A DNA stretch of 64,000 nucleotides from Flavobacterium zhairuonense (GTDB taxonomy: Bacteria; Bacteroidota; Bacteroidia; Flavobacteriales; Flavobacteriaceae). This document shows positions 37,535 through 47,313 of the stretch, piece by piece. Both the position numbers and the translations under genes were made by a program. Within the stretch, counting starts at the first letter, position 1, and the number at the start of each line of letters is the position of its first letter. The stretch spans positions 1-64,000 of the forward strand of contig NZ_SJSY01000059.1 of NCBI RefSeq assembly GCF_004352915.1. Reading direction: 5' to 3'. Under the pieces are notes generated by a model, which worked only from the letters and a program-made list of their open reading frames with translations, was not told the DNA's origin and did no database searches.

Positions 37535-37984
37535 ATGATAGTAGATTCATTAAATAACGCATCAAAATACTTCGGTCTTCATCCCAATTTCAAAACGGCT
37601 TTTGATTATGTGAATCAAAACGACATCAGCAAACTTGAAGAAGGAGTTTTGGAAATTACAGAAGGACTAAAACTGATTGTAATTGCAGGCGAAGGAACAA
37701 CCAAAGAACAAAGCATCAAAGGTTTTGAATGCCATGACAAAAACATCGACATTCAAATTGTGTTGAAAGGTCCAGAAACTTATGCATGGAAACCTAGAGA
37801 AAAATGTGTAAGTCCGAATGGCGATTATAGCAACGAGAAAGACGTTCGTTTTTTTAATGACAAACCAGATATGTTTTTTGAATTGCAAGAAAAACAGTTT
37901 GCGATTTTATATCCAGAAGATGTCCATGCTGCAATGATTGGCGAAGAATCACTGAAAAAACTTGTTTTCAAAGTAAAAATTTAG
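37535..37984 (+). CDS. YhcH/YjgK/YiaL family protein
   Basis: A 149-residue cupin-like protein: GVLEITEGLKLIVIAGEGTT, FECHDKNIDIQIVLKGPE, DMFFELQEKQFAILYPEDVHAA. The conserved His and Glu residues of this DUF386 family are present. Members act on sugar anomers or in N-acetylneuraminate, ascorbate and uronate catabolism; a mutarotase-like or isomerase-like role is often proposed. It is first in a tight operon (2-bp gap to eda), divergent from the LacI-type gene. A role in handling the free uronate or keto-sugar is likely here. Confidence 0.85.
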   Translation: MIVDSLNNASKYFGLHPNFKTAFDYVNQNDISKLEEGVLEITEGLKLIVIAGEGTTKEQSIKGFECHDKNIDIQIVLKGPETYAWKPREKCVSPNGDYSNEKDVRFFNDKPDMFFELQEKQFAILYPEDVHAAMIGEESLKKLVFKVKI

Positions 37985-37986
37985 TG

Positions 37987-38652
37987 ATGAGCTCCATTCA
38001 AAATTCAATAGAAACTGTTGCAAAACAAGGCATGCTTCCTTTGTATTTCAATACCGATGCAACAATCAGTATTGAGGTTCTTCGTGCTTTATACAACTCA
38101 GGAATAAGAGCGGTCGAATATACGAACCGAGGCTCGGAAGCTTTGGTGAATTTCAAGAAAATGGTCCAAATCAGAAATGCAGAAATGCCCGAAATGCTGT
38201 TAGGAATTGGAACAATAAAAAATAAATCGCAAGCTAAAGACTTTCACGAAGCAGGCGCTGATTTTTTTATCAGTCCCGGTTTTGTGCCTGAAGTTGCTGA
38301 CTTCTTAAAAAGCAAAAACTCACTTTACGCTCCAGGATGCATGACGCCAACAGAAATTATTGCTGCGGAAAACACCGGTATCACTTTCATCAAACTTTTT
38401 CCGGGCAATGTACTTGGTCCAGAATTCATGAGCAGTATCAAAGATGTTTTTCCTGATTTGACTTTTATGGTAACCGGAGGCGTTGATACGACGCATGCCA
38501 ATATTGAGAGTTGGTTTTCTGCAGGCGTATCAGCTGTTGGAATGGGAAGCAAACTCATTACTAAAAAGCGCATGGAAGAAGGCGATTATGCAACAATCGA
38601 AAATGAAACTAAAAAAGTCCTCGACATCATCGAAACTTTAAGAAAACAATAA
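37987..38652 (+). CDS. eda: 2-keto-3-deoxy-6-phosphogluconate aldolase
   Basis: A 221-residue class I aldolase of the Eda family: AVEYTNRG (E44), GIGTIKN, FFISPGF, APGCMTPTE, FIKLFPGNVLG with the Schiff-base Lys136, and VTGGV. It cleaves KDPG to pyruvate and glyceraldehyde 3-phosphate, the last step of the hexuronate route. I prefer ATG 37987 (2 bp after the upstream stop) to the GTG at 37984, which overlaps that stop codon. Neighbouring mannonate dehydratase and fructuronate reductase supply KDG; a KDG kinase is not in the window. Confidence 0.92.
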   Translation: MSSIQNSIETVAKQGMLPLYFNTDATISIEVLRALYNSGIRAVEYTNRGSEALVNFKKMVQIRNAEMPEMLLGIGTIKNKSQAKDFHEAGADFFISPGFVPEVADFLKSKNSLYAPGCMTPTEIIAAENTGITFIKLFPGNVLGPEFMSSIKDVFPDLTFMVTGGVDTTHANIESWFSAGVSAVGMGSKLITKKRMEEGDYATIENETKKVLDIIETLRKQ

Positions 38653-38660
38653 ATAACCAT

Positions 38661-39473
38661 ATGGATTCAATATTTAATTTAAAAGGGAAAATTGCACTTA
38701 TAACAGGCGGTGCTGGCGTATTAGGAAGCAACTTTGCAAACGTTTTGGCAAAACAGGGCGTAATTGTTGGAATCGTTTCTCAATCACTTCAAAAAGCAGA
38801 AAATACAGTAAAAACAATCGAAGAAAACGGTGGGCAAGCTTTTGCCGTTCAAGCTAATGTTTTGAATAAAGAAGAAGTAGAAAAAATCAAAGACTTTATT
38901 GTTGAAAAATACGGCCGTCTAGATATTTTAATTAACGCTGCCGGCGGAAATATGCCGGGTGCAACAATTCAACCCGATCAAGCGGTTTATGATATGAAAA
39001 CGGAGGATTTACAGCAAGTAATCGACCTAAATATCATTGGAACAATGTTGCCTTCTCAGGTTTTTTCGGAACTTTTTGCAAAACAGAAATCAGGAAACAT
39101 TATCAATATTTCATCGGCATCTGCTCAAAGACCTTTGACCAGAGTTGTTGGATATTCAGCTTCAAAAGCGGCTATTGATAATTTCACGCAATGGATGGCG
39201 GTTGAATTGGCATCAAAATATGGCGAGGGAATTCGTGTAAATGCGATTTCTCCAGGATTTTTCATTGGCGAACAAAACCGTGCTTTATTGTTGACTCCAG
39301 AAGGAAATTTAACGCCTAGAGGCGAAAAAATCATCGGACAAACTCCAATGGGAAGATTTGGAACACCTGAAGATATTGACGGCGCACTTTTATACCTGTG
39401 TAGCGATATGTCAAAATTCGTAACCGGAACAGTATTAAAAGTAGACGGTGGTTTTGCCGCTACGAGTATTTAA
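38661..39473 (+). CDS. SDR-family fructuronate reductase (D-mannonate oxidoreductase)
   Basis: A 270-residue short-chain dehydrogenase: the Rossmann motif [22 protein letters not shown], the catalytic triad region SSASAQRPL...YSASK, and the C-terminal [15 protein letters not shown]...VDGGFA. The position between eda and uxuA, and the [10 protein letters not shown] loop, support the reduction of D-fructuronate to D-mannonate, a reaction done by the SDR type in many Bacteroidetes instead of the classical UxuB. KduD (KDG 5-dehydrogenase) is an alternative. 8 bp after eda, 16 bp before uxuA. Confidence 0.8.
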   Translation: MDSIFNLKGKIALITGGAGVLGSNFANVLAKQGVIVGIVSQSLQKAENTVKTIEENGGQAFAVQANVLNKEEVEKIKDFIVEKYGRLDILINAAGGNMPGATIQPDQAVYDMKTEDLQQVIDLNIIGTMLPSQVFSELFAKQKSGNIINISSASAQRPLTRVVGYSASKAAIDNFTQWMAVELASKYGEGIRVNAISPGFFIGEQNRALLLTPEGNLTPRGEKIIGQTPMGRFGTPEDIDGALLYLCSDMSKFVTGTVLKVDGGFAATSI

Positions 39474-39489
39474 TTTTAAAGACAAAAAA

Positions 39490-40674
39490 ATGGAACAAAC
39501 ATTACGCTGGTTCGGACCAAATGACCCTGTTTCTTTACAAGATATTAAACAAACCGGAGCAACCGGAATTGTAACTGCATTACACCATATTCCAAATGGA
39601 CAAGTTTGGAGTATTGAAGAAATCATTAAACGAAAAGTGGAGATCGAACACGAGGATGGCGACCCTAAAAAAGGTGCTTCTGGTTTGATTTGGTCGGTTG
39701 TAGAAAGTATTCCAGTTCATGAAGACATCAAAAAACAAACCGGAAAATATCTGGAATACATTGAAAACTATAAAGAAAGTATCCGAAATTTAGCTTTATG
39801 TGGCATCAAATGCGTGTGTTATAATTTCATGCCTGTTTTAGATTGGTCAAGAACTGATTTGTCATACACTGTTGAAGATGGTTCAAAAGCACTTCGCTTT
39901 GATATTAATGCTTTTGCTGCTTTTGAATTATTTATTTTGAAAAGACCAGGCGCAGAAAACGAATATTCATCAGAACAAATTCAAAAAGCGAAAAGCTACT
40001 TTGAAGCCATGACTGCTGAAGACAAAATCAAATTGCAACAAAATATTCTGGCTGGACTTCCGGGCGCTGAAGAAGCTTATTCGGTAGAAGATTTCTTGGT
40101 CACGTTAAGCGCTTATAATCATATTGACAGACAAGCTTTAAAGAATAATCTTTTTCATTTTCTAAAAGAAATTATTCCGGTTGCCGAAAGCAAAGGCGTT
40201 TTGATGGCCATTCACCCTGATGATCCTCCCTACCCGATTTTAGGCTTGCCAAGAGTAGTAAGCACGGAAGAAGATTTGATCGAATTGATGAATGCGGCGC
40301 CATCTCAATCAAACGGATTTACAATGTGTACGGGTTCTTACGGTGTTCGTGCAGATAATGATTTGCCAGGAATTGTAAGACGTCATGGCGATAAAATGAA
40401 TTTTATTCACTTAAGAAGCACGCAACGTGACGAAGAAGGAAGTTTCTACGAAGCAAATCATCTTGAAGGCGATGTTGATATGTACGAAGTCGTAAAAGCA
40501 ATTCTGGAAGTCGAAAAAAGAAACAACAGCAAATTGCCAATGCGTCCAGATCATGGACACCAAATGTTGGATGATTTGAAGAAAAAAACAAATCCGGGTT
40601 ATTCTGCAATTGGCCGTTTGAGAGGTCTTGCAGAGTTGCGAGGACTTGAATTGGGAATCAAAAGATCTATATAA
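39490..40674 (+). CDS. uxuA: D-mannonate dehydratase
   Basis: A 394-residue TIM-barrel enzyme that converts D-mannonate to 2-keto-3-deoxygluconate. Typical motifs: [98 protein letters not shown] and MRPDHGHQM, with the metal-binding His and Asp residues intact. The start ATG at 39490 matches the family length; the upstream ATG at 39448 lies within the end of the SDR gene. Last gene of the yhcH-eda-SDR-uxuA operon. Confidence 0.95.
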   Translation: MEQTLRWFGPNDPVSLQDIKQTGATGIVTALHHIPNGQVWSIEEIIKRKVEIEHEDGDPKKGASGLIWSVVESIPVHEDIKKQTGKYLEYIENYKESIRNLALCGIKCVCYNFMPVLDWSRTDLSYTVEDGSKALRFDINAFAAFELFILKRPGAENEYSSEQIQKAKSYFEAMTAEDKIKLQQNILAGLPGAEEAYSVEDFLVTLSAYNHIDRQALKNNLFHFLKEIIPVAESKGVLMAIHPDDPPYPILGLPRVVSTEEDLIELMNAAPSQSNGFTMCTGSYGVRADNDLPGIVRRHGDKMNFIHLRSTQRDEEGSFYEANHLEGDVDMYEVVKAILEVEKRNNSKLPMRPDHGHQMLDDLKKKTNPGYSAIGRLRGLAELRGLELGIKRSI

Positions 40675-40725
40675 AAGTTTTGCTGCAACGCGAAATTTTT
40701 ATTTCAAACAGATTTTAAAGATCCT

Positions 40726-40860
40726 GTTTGTCATTCCGAGGAACGAGGACACGAACGTTAGTGAACTGGCGGAGCAATCTCCACGAGTAACTCGACAAAG
40801 ATTGACGATTTAGCTTGCAGAGCTACTTGCGGAGATTCCTCGTTCCTCGGAATGACAAAC
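40726..40860. repeat. Long palindrome, family C copy 2
   Basis: Perfect 24-bp inverted arms (40726-40749 and 40837-40860, inner part CCGAGGAACGAGGA), plus imperfect inner pairing. The centre contains TCGACAAAGATTGACGA, which matches the opposite strand of the centre of the element at 35947. It lies between uxuA and the beta-helix gene. Confidence 0.9.
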
Positions 40861-40927
40861 TAGACTGAAAACCAAAACCTCTTCGGAGCAAAAAACAAAA
40901 AACTAACTAACCAAAACCACAAAAACC

Positions 40928-42562
40928 ATGATTCGCCAAGCCATTATTATATCCTGTGGCCTCTTTATGAACACACTATTGGCGCAGGAATTGCCGAACA
41001 TTATTACTTCTCCAAAAACAAATTATCTTCCAGATTTTAGTTACGCTGGGTATCATTTCGGCGAAAGCCAAATTCCTGAGGTTAATGGAAAAGTAATTAA
41101 TGCGGTTGATTTTGGCGTAAAAGCAAACGATAATTTAGACGATTCGAAAGCGCTTTTAAAAGCTTTCAAAGCCGCTAATGCTGTTGAAGGAACTGTAATT
41201 TTGCAGTTGCCTGCCGGACGAATTATCCTTAGCGAAATACTTTATGTCGAAAGAAGCAATTTTGTGCTTCGCGGTGCCGGTTCTGCTGAAAACGGAACTG
41301 AATTCTATTGCCCAAGACCGATGATGTATCTTAAAGATTCTGAGGCTTTGGCAGAACTTCGTGAATATCTTACGACTTTAGACAAAAGACAGCGCGAACC
41401 CGAAAACAATATTGATTTGCCTTTTTCTCAATATGCTTGGTCTGGAGGTTTTATCTGGACGCAAGTTCCGGGTGAGCGTGTGAAATCGTATTTGGATAAA
41501 TATGAACCTGAACCTAATCCGTTGGCGAAAGTCAGTTCGGGAAAAATGGGTGAACATACGATTATTGTTTCCGATATAAAAGGATTAAAAGTTGGCGATG
41601 TTGTTGAATTGCAATTATTTAATAAAGATGGTGAAAATGGCGAAATCATTAAAGATTTATACCAAGGAGCAAATGTAAAACCGGGGTCACATCATTGGAA
41701 ATATCCAAAACTTCCAATTGTGAGGCAACAGGTTGAAATCACTAAAATTTCTGGCTCAAAAATTACTTTAAAAACGCCGTTGACCATTTCAATTAAACCA
41801 AGTTATCAGGCACAGTTGGTAGAATGGAAACATTTAAATGAAGTTGGAATTGAGCATCTTCGTTTTACTTTTCCAGATATTCCACGGGTAGCGCATCATG
41901 TTGAACCGGGAAATAATGGAATTTTCTTGACGCGCCTTTTCAACAGCTGGGTCAAAGATGTCAAAATAACAAATGCTGACAGCGGTATTTTGGCCGAAGA
42001 AGTAGCCAATACCACTATTCAGGATATTATTACCGATGGAACGCATTTGGCGCATTATACAGTGACTTTAGGTGGTGTTCATAACATTTTGGTCAAAAAC
42101 TTAAAAATCTACAATTCAGCAGTTCACCCTTTAAGTTTCAACACTTTTGCTACTAAAAATGTTTACCAAAACTGCGAGATTTTTAAAGATCCAGTTTTAG
42201 ATCAACATTCTGGAGCAAATCATCAAAATTTATTTGACAACATCACAGTTCATTTAAAAGCAGACAAAAACAACAGTTACGCAATATTTGGCGGTGGCGG
42301 CGCTGATTATTGGAAGCCATCGCATGCGCCTTTTAGCACATTTTGGAATTTAAATGTTCAAGTCGAAAATCCAGATCCATCAAAACCTGTTTTATTGTAT
42401 GGGATGAAAGATGGCGCTTTTGCCAGAATTATCGGTGTTCACGGAAATACAAAATTTGAAATCAAATATGACGTAGATCCATATATTGAATTTTTGAACA
42501 GATCGATTGAAAAAATTCCGTCTTTGTACGATTATCAGTTACAAAAACGATTGAAAAAATAA
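40928..42562 (+). CDS. Secreted pectate-lyase-like right-handed beta-helix protein
   Basis: A 544-residue protein with signal peptide (cleavage near TLLAQE). The AVDFGVKANDNLDDSKALLKAF segment (residues about 59-80) is the start of the Pectate_lyase_3/GH28-related fold, followed by beta-helix coils (VILQLPAGRIIL, NFVLRGAG, VKDVKITNADSGI, ILVKNLKIYNSAVH). The mid-part and the C-terminal GGGGADYWKPSHAPFSTFW have no motif I can name. It is probably a polysaccharide lyase or hydrolase that releases uronate-containing oligosaccharides, because GH88 and the uronate route are beside it. Catalytic residues cannot be assigned from sequence alone. Confidence 0.75.
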   Translation: MIRQAIIISCGLFMNTLLAQELPNIITSPKTNYLPDFSYAGYHFGESQIPEVNGKVINAVDFGVKANDNLDDSKALLKAFKAANAVEGTVILQLPAGRIILSEILYVERSNFVLRGAGSAENGTEFYCPRPMMYLKDSEALAELREYLTTLDKRQREPENNIDLPFSQYAWSGGFIWTQVPGERVKSYLDKYEPEPNPLAKVSSGKMGEHTIIVSDIKGLKVGDVVELQLFNKDGENGEIIKDLYQGANVKPGSHHWKYPKLPIVRQQVEITKISGSKITLKTPLTISIKPSYQAQLVEWKHLNEVGIEHLRFTFPDIPRVAHHVEPGNNGIFLTRLFNSWVKDVKITNADSGILAEEVANTTIQDIITDGTHLAHYTVTLGGVHNILVKNLKIYNSAVHPLSFNTFATKNVYQNCEIFKDPVLDQHSGANHQNLFDNITVHLKADKNNSYAIFGGGGADYWKPSHAPFSTFWNLNVQVENPDPSKPVLLYGMKDGAFARIIGVHGNTKFEIKYDVDPYIEFLNRSIEKIPSLYDYQLQKRLKK

Positions 42563-42565
42563 TTT

Positions 42566-42712
42566 AAACACATAGAAACAGAGCTTTTAGGAATGCAAAA
42601 AAGGCGTTTCACTTGCATAAACAATCATAGATATTAAGTAAAGCTATGTGTGAAAACTAGTTTTTCTAAAAATCGCCTTCTACAAAAGAAAAATCTATGT
42701 TTCTATGTGTTA
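42566..42712. repeat. Long imperfect palindrome, family B copy 3
   Basis: Arms AAACACATAGAAACAGAG and CTATGTTTCTATGTGTT. The inner blocks AAAGGCGTTTCACTTGCAT and AAAACTAGTTTTTCTAAA are shared with copy 1. It starts 3 bp after the beta-helix stop codon. Confidence 0.85.
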
Positions 42713-42732
42713 AAAATGAACCATTATAATTA

Positions 42733-42780
42733 AACTCACAAAGCCTCAAAGAGTTAAACCTTTGTGCCTTTGAACCTTTC
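42733..42780. repeat. CTTTG-type intergenic repeat, family D copy 1
   Basis: ACAAAGCCTCAAAGAG pairs loosely with CTTTGTGCCTTTGAACCTTT. The last block recurs at 48499-48597. It lies immediately before the hybrid sensor gene, giving that gene a spurious upstream ATG at 42764. Confidence 0.6.
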
Positions 42781-42805
42781 TAACACTAACCAAAAAATAA
42801 ATACT

Positions 42806-45800
42806 ATGAAATACACGAGCGTTTTTCTAGTTTTAGTTTTTATTTCAGGAAATTTGTTTTCCCAAAATAAATACCGCCTTAAAAATTTTTCAACCACAGA
42901 CGGCCTTTCGCAAAACTCTGTTATTGCCATACATCAAGATAAATTTGGACAGATGTGGTTTGGTACGCGTGACGGTCTCAATAAATACGACGGAAGCCGT
43001 TTCACCGTTTTTAGAAATGATGTTGCTAATAAAATGTCCATCAGTAATGATATTTTAGCTATTGAAGAAGATAATTCAGGGAAATTATGGATTGGAACTT
43101 ATAATGGCCTGAATTGCTATGATCCTGTTAGCAATACTTTCAAGAGATATTTAAATGACAAAACCATTCATACCATAAATAGTAATACCATTTGGTGTAT
43201 AAAGAAAATTGGAGATGAAATGTGGTTTGGAACTTCAAAAGGATTGTCTGTTTATAATAAAAAAACCGGGCAGTTCACCTCTGCCGTTCATTCTGCTACT
43301 GATAATGCGTCAATTCCAAGCAATAATATTCTGAGTATTTTCAGAACCAAAAAAGGCAAGGTCTGGATTGGGACGACAAAAGGACTGTGTTTATATACAA
43401 GCAGAAAAAACGGGAAATTTTCATTTAAAAATTATCCGCTAAATAATATTGATGTATTGAATGTGTCAGCAATTGCTGAAGACCGTTTCAACAATATATG
43501 GGTTGGAACAAAAAACAAAGGGCTTTTAAAATTTAATCCCTCAACAAACAGCTTTGTTTCCTTTTTACCTGAGGAAAAACGTAGAGAAATCAACAATGAA
43601 ATTCGCGCTTTGGCTATTGATCGCAAAGGCTCGATCTGGATTGGTGCCTATGACGGAATTTATATCTTAGGAGAAGATAAGAGCATTCAAAAAATAAACA
43701 ACAACAATAGTTACAGCAGTAGCAATCATAACAGTGGAATCGAGAAAGTGAAATCAATTTTCATCGATAAAAAAGGTTCAGTTTGGATTGGCTGTTATTA
43801 CAAAGGCGTTAATATGTGGGATATTTCGAGCGTAAATTTCTATAATTACGATCAGAATTCAAAAAAGATCCCGATGAGTTATGATGTGGTAAGTTCTATT
43901 GTAGCCGACAAAAATCAAAATATTTATTTTGGAACCGAAGGCGGCGGCATTACCATTTACAATAAAAATACAGACGCTACTAGCTACCTTAACAATCAAG
44001 TTGGACAAACGCCTATAAATGATATTAAATCAATGTGTGTTGCTGAGAATAATATTTTGTGGATGGGGACTTTCTCAAAAGGAATTTCAGCTTATAATAC
44101 GCTGACTAAAAGAATTGAAAGCGACAAAATTTCATCTAAATTGAAAGATTCAATAAAAGATGTTGGAGTTTATTCGATCAAAACAGAAGGAAACGGCGTA
44201 TTGTGGATGGGAACTTTTAGCAAAGGATTAGTTCGTTATAATACTGTTTCAAAAGATTTTCAATTTATTAGAAATGATACCACCAAAGCAAATTATCTAA
44301 CCAATAATTACGTTCGAACAGTATTGGTCGACAAACAAAAAAGGCTTTGGGTTGGAACTCTGAGTGGACTGAATCTTATTGGACTTAAAAATTTTCAATC
44401 TAATAAATATACTGTAAAACATTATTTTTATGATGATGTTTCTTTGTCTGGAGATGATATTCTGACATTGTTTCAGGATTCTCATAATAAAATATGGGTA
44501 GGAACAAAAGCAAAAGGATTGCATTATTTTGATGGAAAAAAATTCAACAGAATCAATCTGAAAATTGGAAATATGGTTGTTACCTCAATCCATTCTATTT
44601 TGGAAGATGCTGATAAAAACCTTTGGATTAGTAGCAATCAGGGAATTATAAAATACAGCACAATCCGAAAAACGGTTGTTAGTTATGATCAAAAAGATGG
44701 TATAGCAAACAATGAATTTAATGATAATGCGGCTTTAAAACTAAATGGCAATACATTTTATTTTGGAAGTCCTTTTGGAGCAACTTATTTTGACTCTCGA
44801 AAAATTTCTAAAAATCTATACGCTCCCCAGGTTTTGATAACTGATTTGAAAATCAAAAATAAAACAACAAATCCAAATGATTCTTTAGGCATTTTAGAAA
44901 AAAGCATCGGGTATACCAAAACCATCACTTTGGATTATGATAAAGCTAATTTCTCGATCAGTTTTGCGATTCCGAATTACATTCGATCAAAAAAGAATCA
45001 GTACAGCTATCGTTTAACCGGACTGGAAAACAACTGGACAATTACCAAAAACAGCGAAGCTAATTTTGCTATTCAAAATCCGGGAACTTATACATTTGAG
45101 GTTCGAGGCGCGAACAATGACGGGGTTTGGAACAAAAATCCAACAACCTTGACTGTCATTGTAAATCCGGCTCCATGGCGCAGCATTTGGGCATTTTTAT
45201 TATATGGAATTATAATTGGTTTAGGATTATATGGTTTGATATGGATTATGAAATCAAAAGCCAGATTGAAACAAAAACTCGAACTGGAATATCTGGAAAC
45301 ACAGCGAATAGAAGAAAACAACAAATTAAAACTGGATTTCTTCACTAATATTTCGCATGAATTCAGAACGCCGTTGACTTTGATTTTAGGGCCATTACAA
45401 CAAATTCTAGCCGATTATAACGGAACCAACGAAATGTACAAAAAGCTTTTGGTTATAGAAGGAAGCGCCAATCATCTGTTGAGTTTGATTAACCGTTTAA
45501 TGGATTTCAGAAAACTGGAAAATCATCAAGTCACATTGGAATCGGCAAACGGAAATATCGTCAAATTCACAAAAGAAATCTTTCTCTCTTTTATCGAATA
45601 CGCCAAAGACGGAGGCTATGATTATACTTTTGAAGCTGAAAACGAAGAAATGTTGGTGTATTTTGATCGATACAAACTTGAACGTGTTTTCTATAATTTG
45701 ATTTCGAATGCTTTTAGATATACTCCAAAAGGCGGTTCTATCAACATTAAAATCAATCAAGATCAGCAACATCTTTTTATAGCAGTTGAAGATTCAGGAG

Positions 45801-46915
45801 TTGGAATTTCAGAGGAACATATCGACAAGATTTTTGATTTGTTTTTTGAAGTTCCGACACATAATCAAGTTCAAAAAAACTACAATAAAGGAACCGGAAT
45901 CGGACTTTCAATTGTAAAAAACATTATCGAGCTTCACAAAGGAAAAATAGATGTTACAAACAAACCAACAGGCGGTGTAATTTTTAAAGTAACATTACCA
46001 CTTGGACGCGAACATCTTTTGGACAACGAAATTATTTCAGATTTTAAAATCAGTGATGACATTGAGCAATATAACGCTCAACTAGAATCTTCGGAAATCA
46101 TCGAAAATGAAGACATTGAAGATTTAATTGTAAACGAAGAAAAGCAAACAATTTTAATTGTAGAAGATCATAAGGTTTTGAGAAAGTTCATGAAAAACTT
46201 GCTCAAAAAAGATTATAATATTATTGAAGCCGAAAATGGCAAAATTGCTCTAGAAAAGGCATTAAAATTTGTTCCGAATTTGATTATCAGCGACGTTATC
46301 ATGCCTGAAATGGTAGGAACTGAATTATGTTCAAAAATCAAAGAGAATATTAAAACCAGCCATATTCCAGTTATTTTATTGACTTCAAGATCTTCATTGG
46401 TTTACAAATTTGAAGGATTGGAAAGCGGTGCCGACGACTACATCAGCAAACCATTCAATTTAATGGAATTCAAGCTTCGTGTCAAAAATCTTTTAAATAC
46501 GACTGAACGTCTAAGAATCAAATTTTCAAGCGAAGACAGTTTTATTCCGTCAGAAATTACGGTTTCTTCTTTGGATGAAGAACTTTTGAAAAAAGCATTC
46601 AAAATTGTCGAAGAAAATATTTCGAACGAACAATTCGATATTCCATTTTTCTGTACCGAATTAGGTGTCAGCAGAACCATGCTGTTTTTAAAAATTAAAG
46701 CATGGACAAATTGCACACCAAATGAATTTATTCATGAAATACGATTAAAACGTGCAGCACAATTATTAGAACAAGATAAGTTGACAATATCTGAAATCAG
46801 TTATAAGGTTGGCTTCAACAATCCAAAATATTTCAGCAAATGCTTCCAGAAAAAGTATGGAGAAACGCCATCACAATATGCTGACAAATTTTACAAATCT
46901 TCGGTGGTAATTTAA
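42806..46915 (+). CDS. Hybrid two-component system regulator (HTCS)
   Basis: A 1369-residue single-protein signalling system. ATG 42806 begins the signal peptide (MKYTSVFLVLVFISGNLFSQ); the longer ATG 42764 lies in repeat DNA. Order: periplasmic propeller sensor (about 21-640, repeats such as GKLWIGTYNGL and MWFGTRDGLNKYDG), a Y_Y_Y domain (about 690-770), a transmembrane helix (about 787-807), HisKA with phospho-acceptor H851 (ISHEFRTPLT), HATPase_c (NLISNAFRYTP, GVGISEEH, GTGIGLSIV), a receiver domain with D1163 (IISDVIMPE), and a C-terminal AraC-type helix-turn-helix (about 1265-1360). These regulators sense oligosaccharides and activate nearby polysaccharide loci; the likely targets are GH88, GH2, beta-helix and DUF4861 genes. 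Confidence 0.95.
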   Translation: MKYTSVFLVLVFISGNLFSQNKYRLKNFSTTDGLSQNSVIAIHQDKFGQMWFGTRDGLNKYDGSRFTVFRNDVANKMSISNDILAIEEDNSGKLWIGTYNGLNCYDPVSNTFKRYLNDKTIHTINSNTIWCIKKIGDEMWFGTSKGLSVYNKKTGQFTSAVHSATDNASIPSNNILSIFRTKKGKVWIGTTKGLCLYTSRKNGKFSFKNYPLNNIDVLNVSAIAEDRFNNIWVGTKNKGLLKFNPSTNSFVSFLPEEKRREINNEIRALAIDRKGSIWIGAYDGIYILGEDKSIQKINNNNSYSSSNHNSGIEKVKSIFIDKKGSVWIGCYYKGVNMWDISSVNFYNYDQNSKKIPMSYDVVSSIVADKNQNIYFGTEGGGITIYNKNTDATSYLNNQVGQTPINDIKSMCVAENNILWMGTFSKGISAYNTLTKRIESDKISSKLKDSIKDVGVYSIKTEGNGVLWMGTFSKGLVRYNTVSKDFQFIRNDTTKANYLTNNYVRTVLVDKQKRLWVGTLSGLNLIGLKNFQSNKYTVKHYFYDDVSLSGDDILTLFQDSHNKIWVGTKAKGLHYFDGKKFNRINLKIGNMVVTSIHSILEDADKNLWISSNQGIIKYSTIRKTVVSYDQKDGIANNEFNDNAALKLNGNTFYFGSPFGATYFDSRKISKNLYAPQVLITDLKIKNKTTNPNDSLGILEKSIGYTKTITLDYDKANFSISFAIPNYIRSKKNQYSYRLTGLENNWTITKNSEANFAIQNPGTYTFEVRGANNDGVWNKNPTTLTVIVNPAPWRSIWAFLLYGIIIGLGLYGLIWIMKSKARLKQKLELEYLETQRIEENNKLKLDFFTNISHEFRTPLTLILGPLQQILADYNGTNEMYKKLLVIEGSANHLLSLINRLMDFRKLENHQVTLESANGNIVKFTKEIFLSFIEYAKDGGYDYTFEAENEEMLVYFDRYKLERVFYNLISNAFRYTPKGGSINIKINQDQQHLFIAVEDSGVGISEEHIDKIFDLFFEVPTHNQVQKNYNKGTGIGLSIVKNIIELHKGKIDVTNKPTGGVIFKVTLPLGREHLLDNEIISDFKISDDIEQYNAQLESSEIIENEDIEDLIVNEEKQTILIVEDHKVLRKFMKNLLKKDYNIIEAENGKIALEKALKFVPNLIISDVIMPEMVGTELCSKIKENIKTSHIPVILLTSRSSLVYKFEGLESGADDYISKPFNLMEFKLRVKNLLNTTERLRIKFSSEDSFIPSEITVSSLDEELLKKAFKIVEENISNEQFDIPFFCTELGVSRTMLFLKIKAWTNCTPNEFIHEIRLKRAAQLLEQDKLTISEISYKVGFNNPKYFSKCFQKKYGETPSQYADKFYKSSVVI

Positions 46916-46942
46916 CAATCCTAGTGTTTTAAAGGCTTAAAA

Positions 46943-46975
46943 AAGGGTATCTGTATTTTTAGATACCCTTTTTTG
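46943..46975 (+). terminator. Rho-independent terminator after HTCS
   Basis: A 10-bp stem AAGGGTATCT / AGATACCCTT with an 8-nt loop, followed by six T. It lies 27 bp after the HTCS stop codon. Confidence 0.9.
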
Positions 46976-47011
46976 TATTTCTATATCGTTCTCGGCTTCT
47001 ACATTTGCGAT

Positions 47012-47104
47012 ATGAAAATCAAAAAACCAAACTATTTGTTGCTACAACTTTTATTTGCCGCAATTATAATCGGGATGAGTTTGTTGCTTTTCTATTTTAT
47101 CTAA
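47012..47104 (+). CDS. Possible 30-residue single-helix membrane peptide
   Basis: ATG at 47012 opens a 30-codon frame: a Lys-rich N-terminus (MKIKKPNY) then a continuous hydrophobic helix (LLLQLLFAAIIIGMSLLLFY) and TAA at 47102. The positive-inside start and helix length fit a small inner-membrane protein. A perfect -7 box TACATTTG (47000-47007) lies just upstream, but its TTG is 24 bp away and the leader would be almost nil, so the promoter may serve something else. No other coding frame in this 398-bp space looks real. Unrecognised; low confidence. Confidence 0.3.
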   Translation: MKIKKPNYLLLQLLFAAIIIGMSLLLFYFI

Positions 47105-47313
47105 CACTAACCTTAAAACCAAAAAATGAATATTTACCAACAAAAAAGTCAAAAAACCTTTTAAATGATGTGTTTTTGATATGTGTTTTTTTGACGCAAA
47201 GAAACACAAGAGCTTAGATAGTTTACTTATATTTAATAAAAAAACAGAAATGATTCCAAACCCAAATTTAGAGCCAAGCAGTTTTGGTTTTTTAAAAAAG
47301 ATTAATTAGTAGT

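Noticed and set aside
47005..47217. A 70-codon plus-strand ORF in the gap after the HTCS
   Set aside because: Its composition looks random; the overlapping 30-codon frame at 47012 is the better coding candidate.
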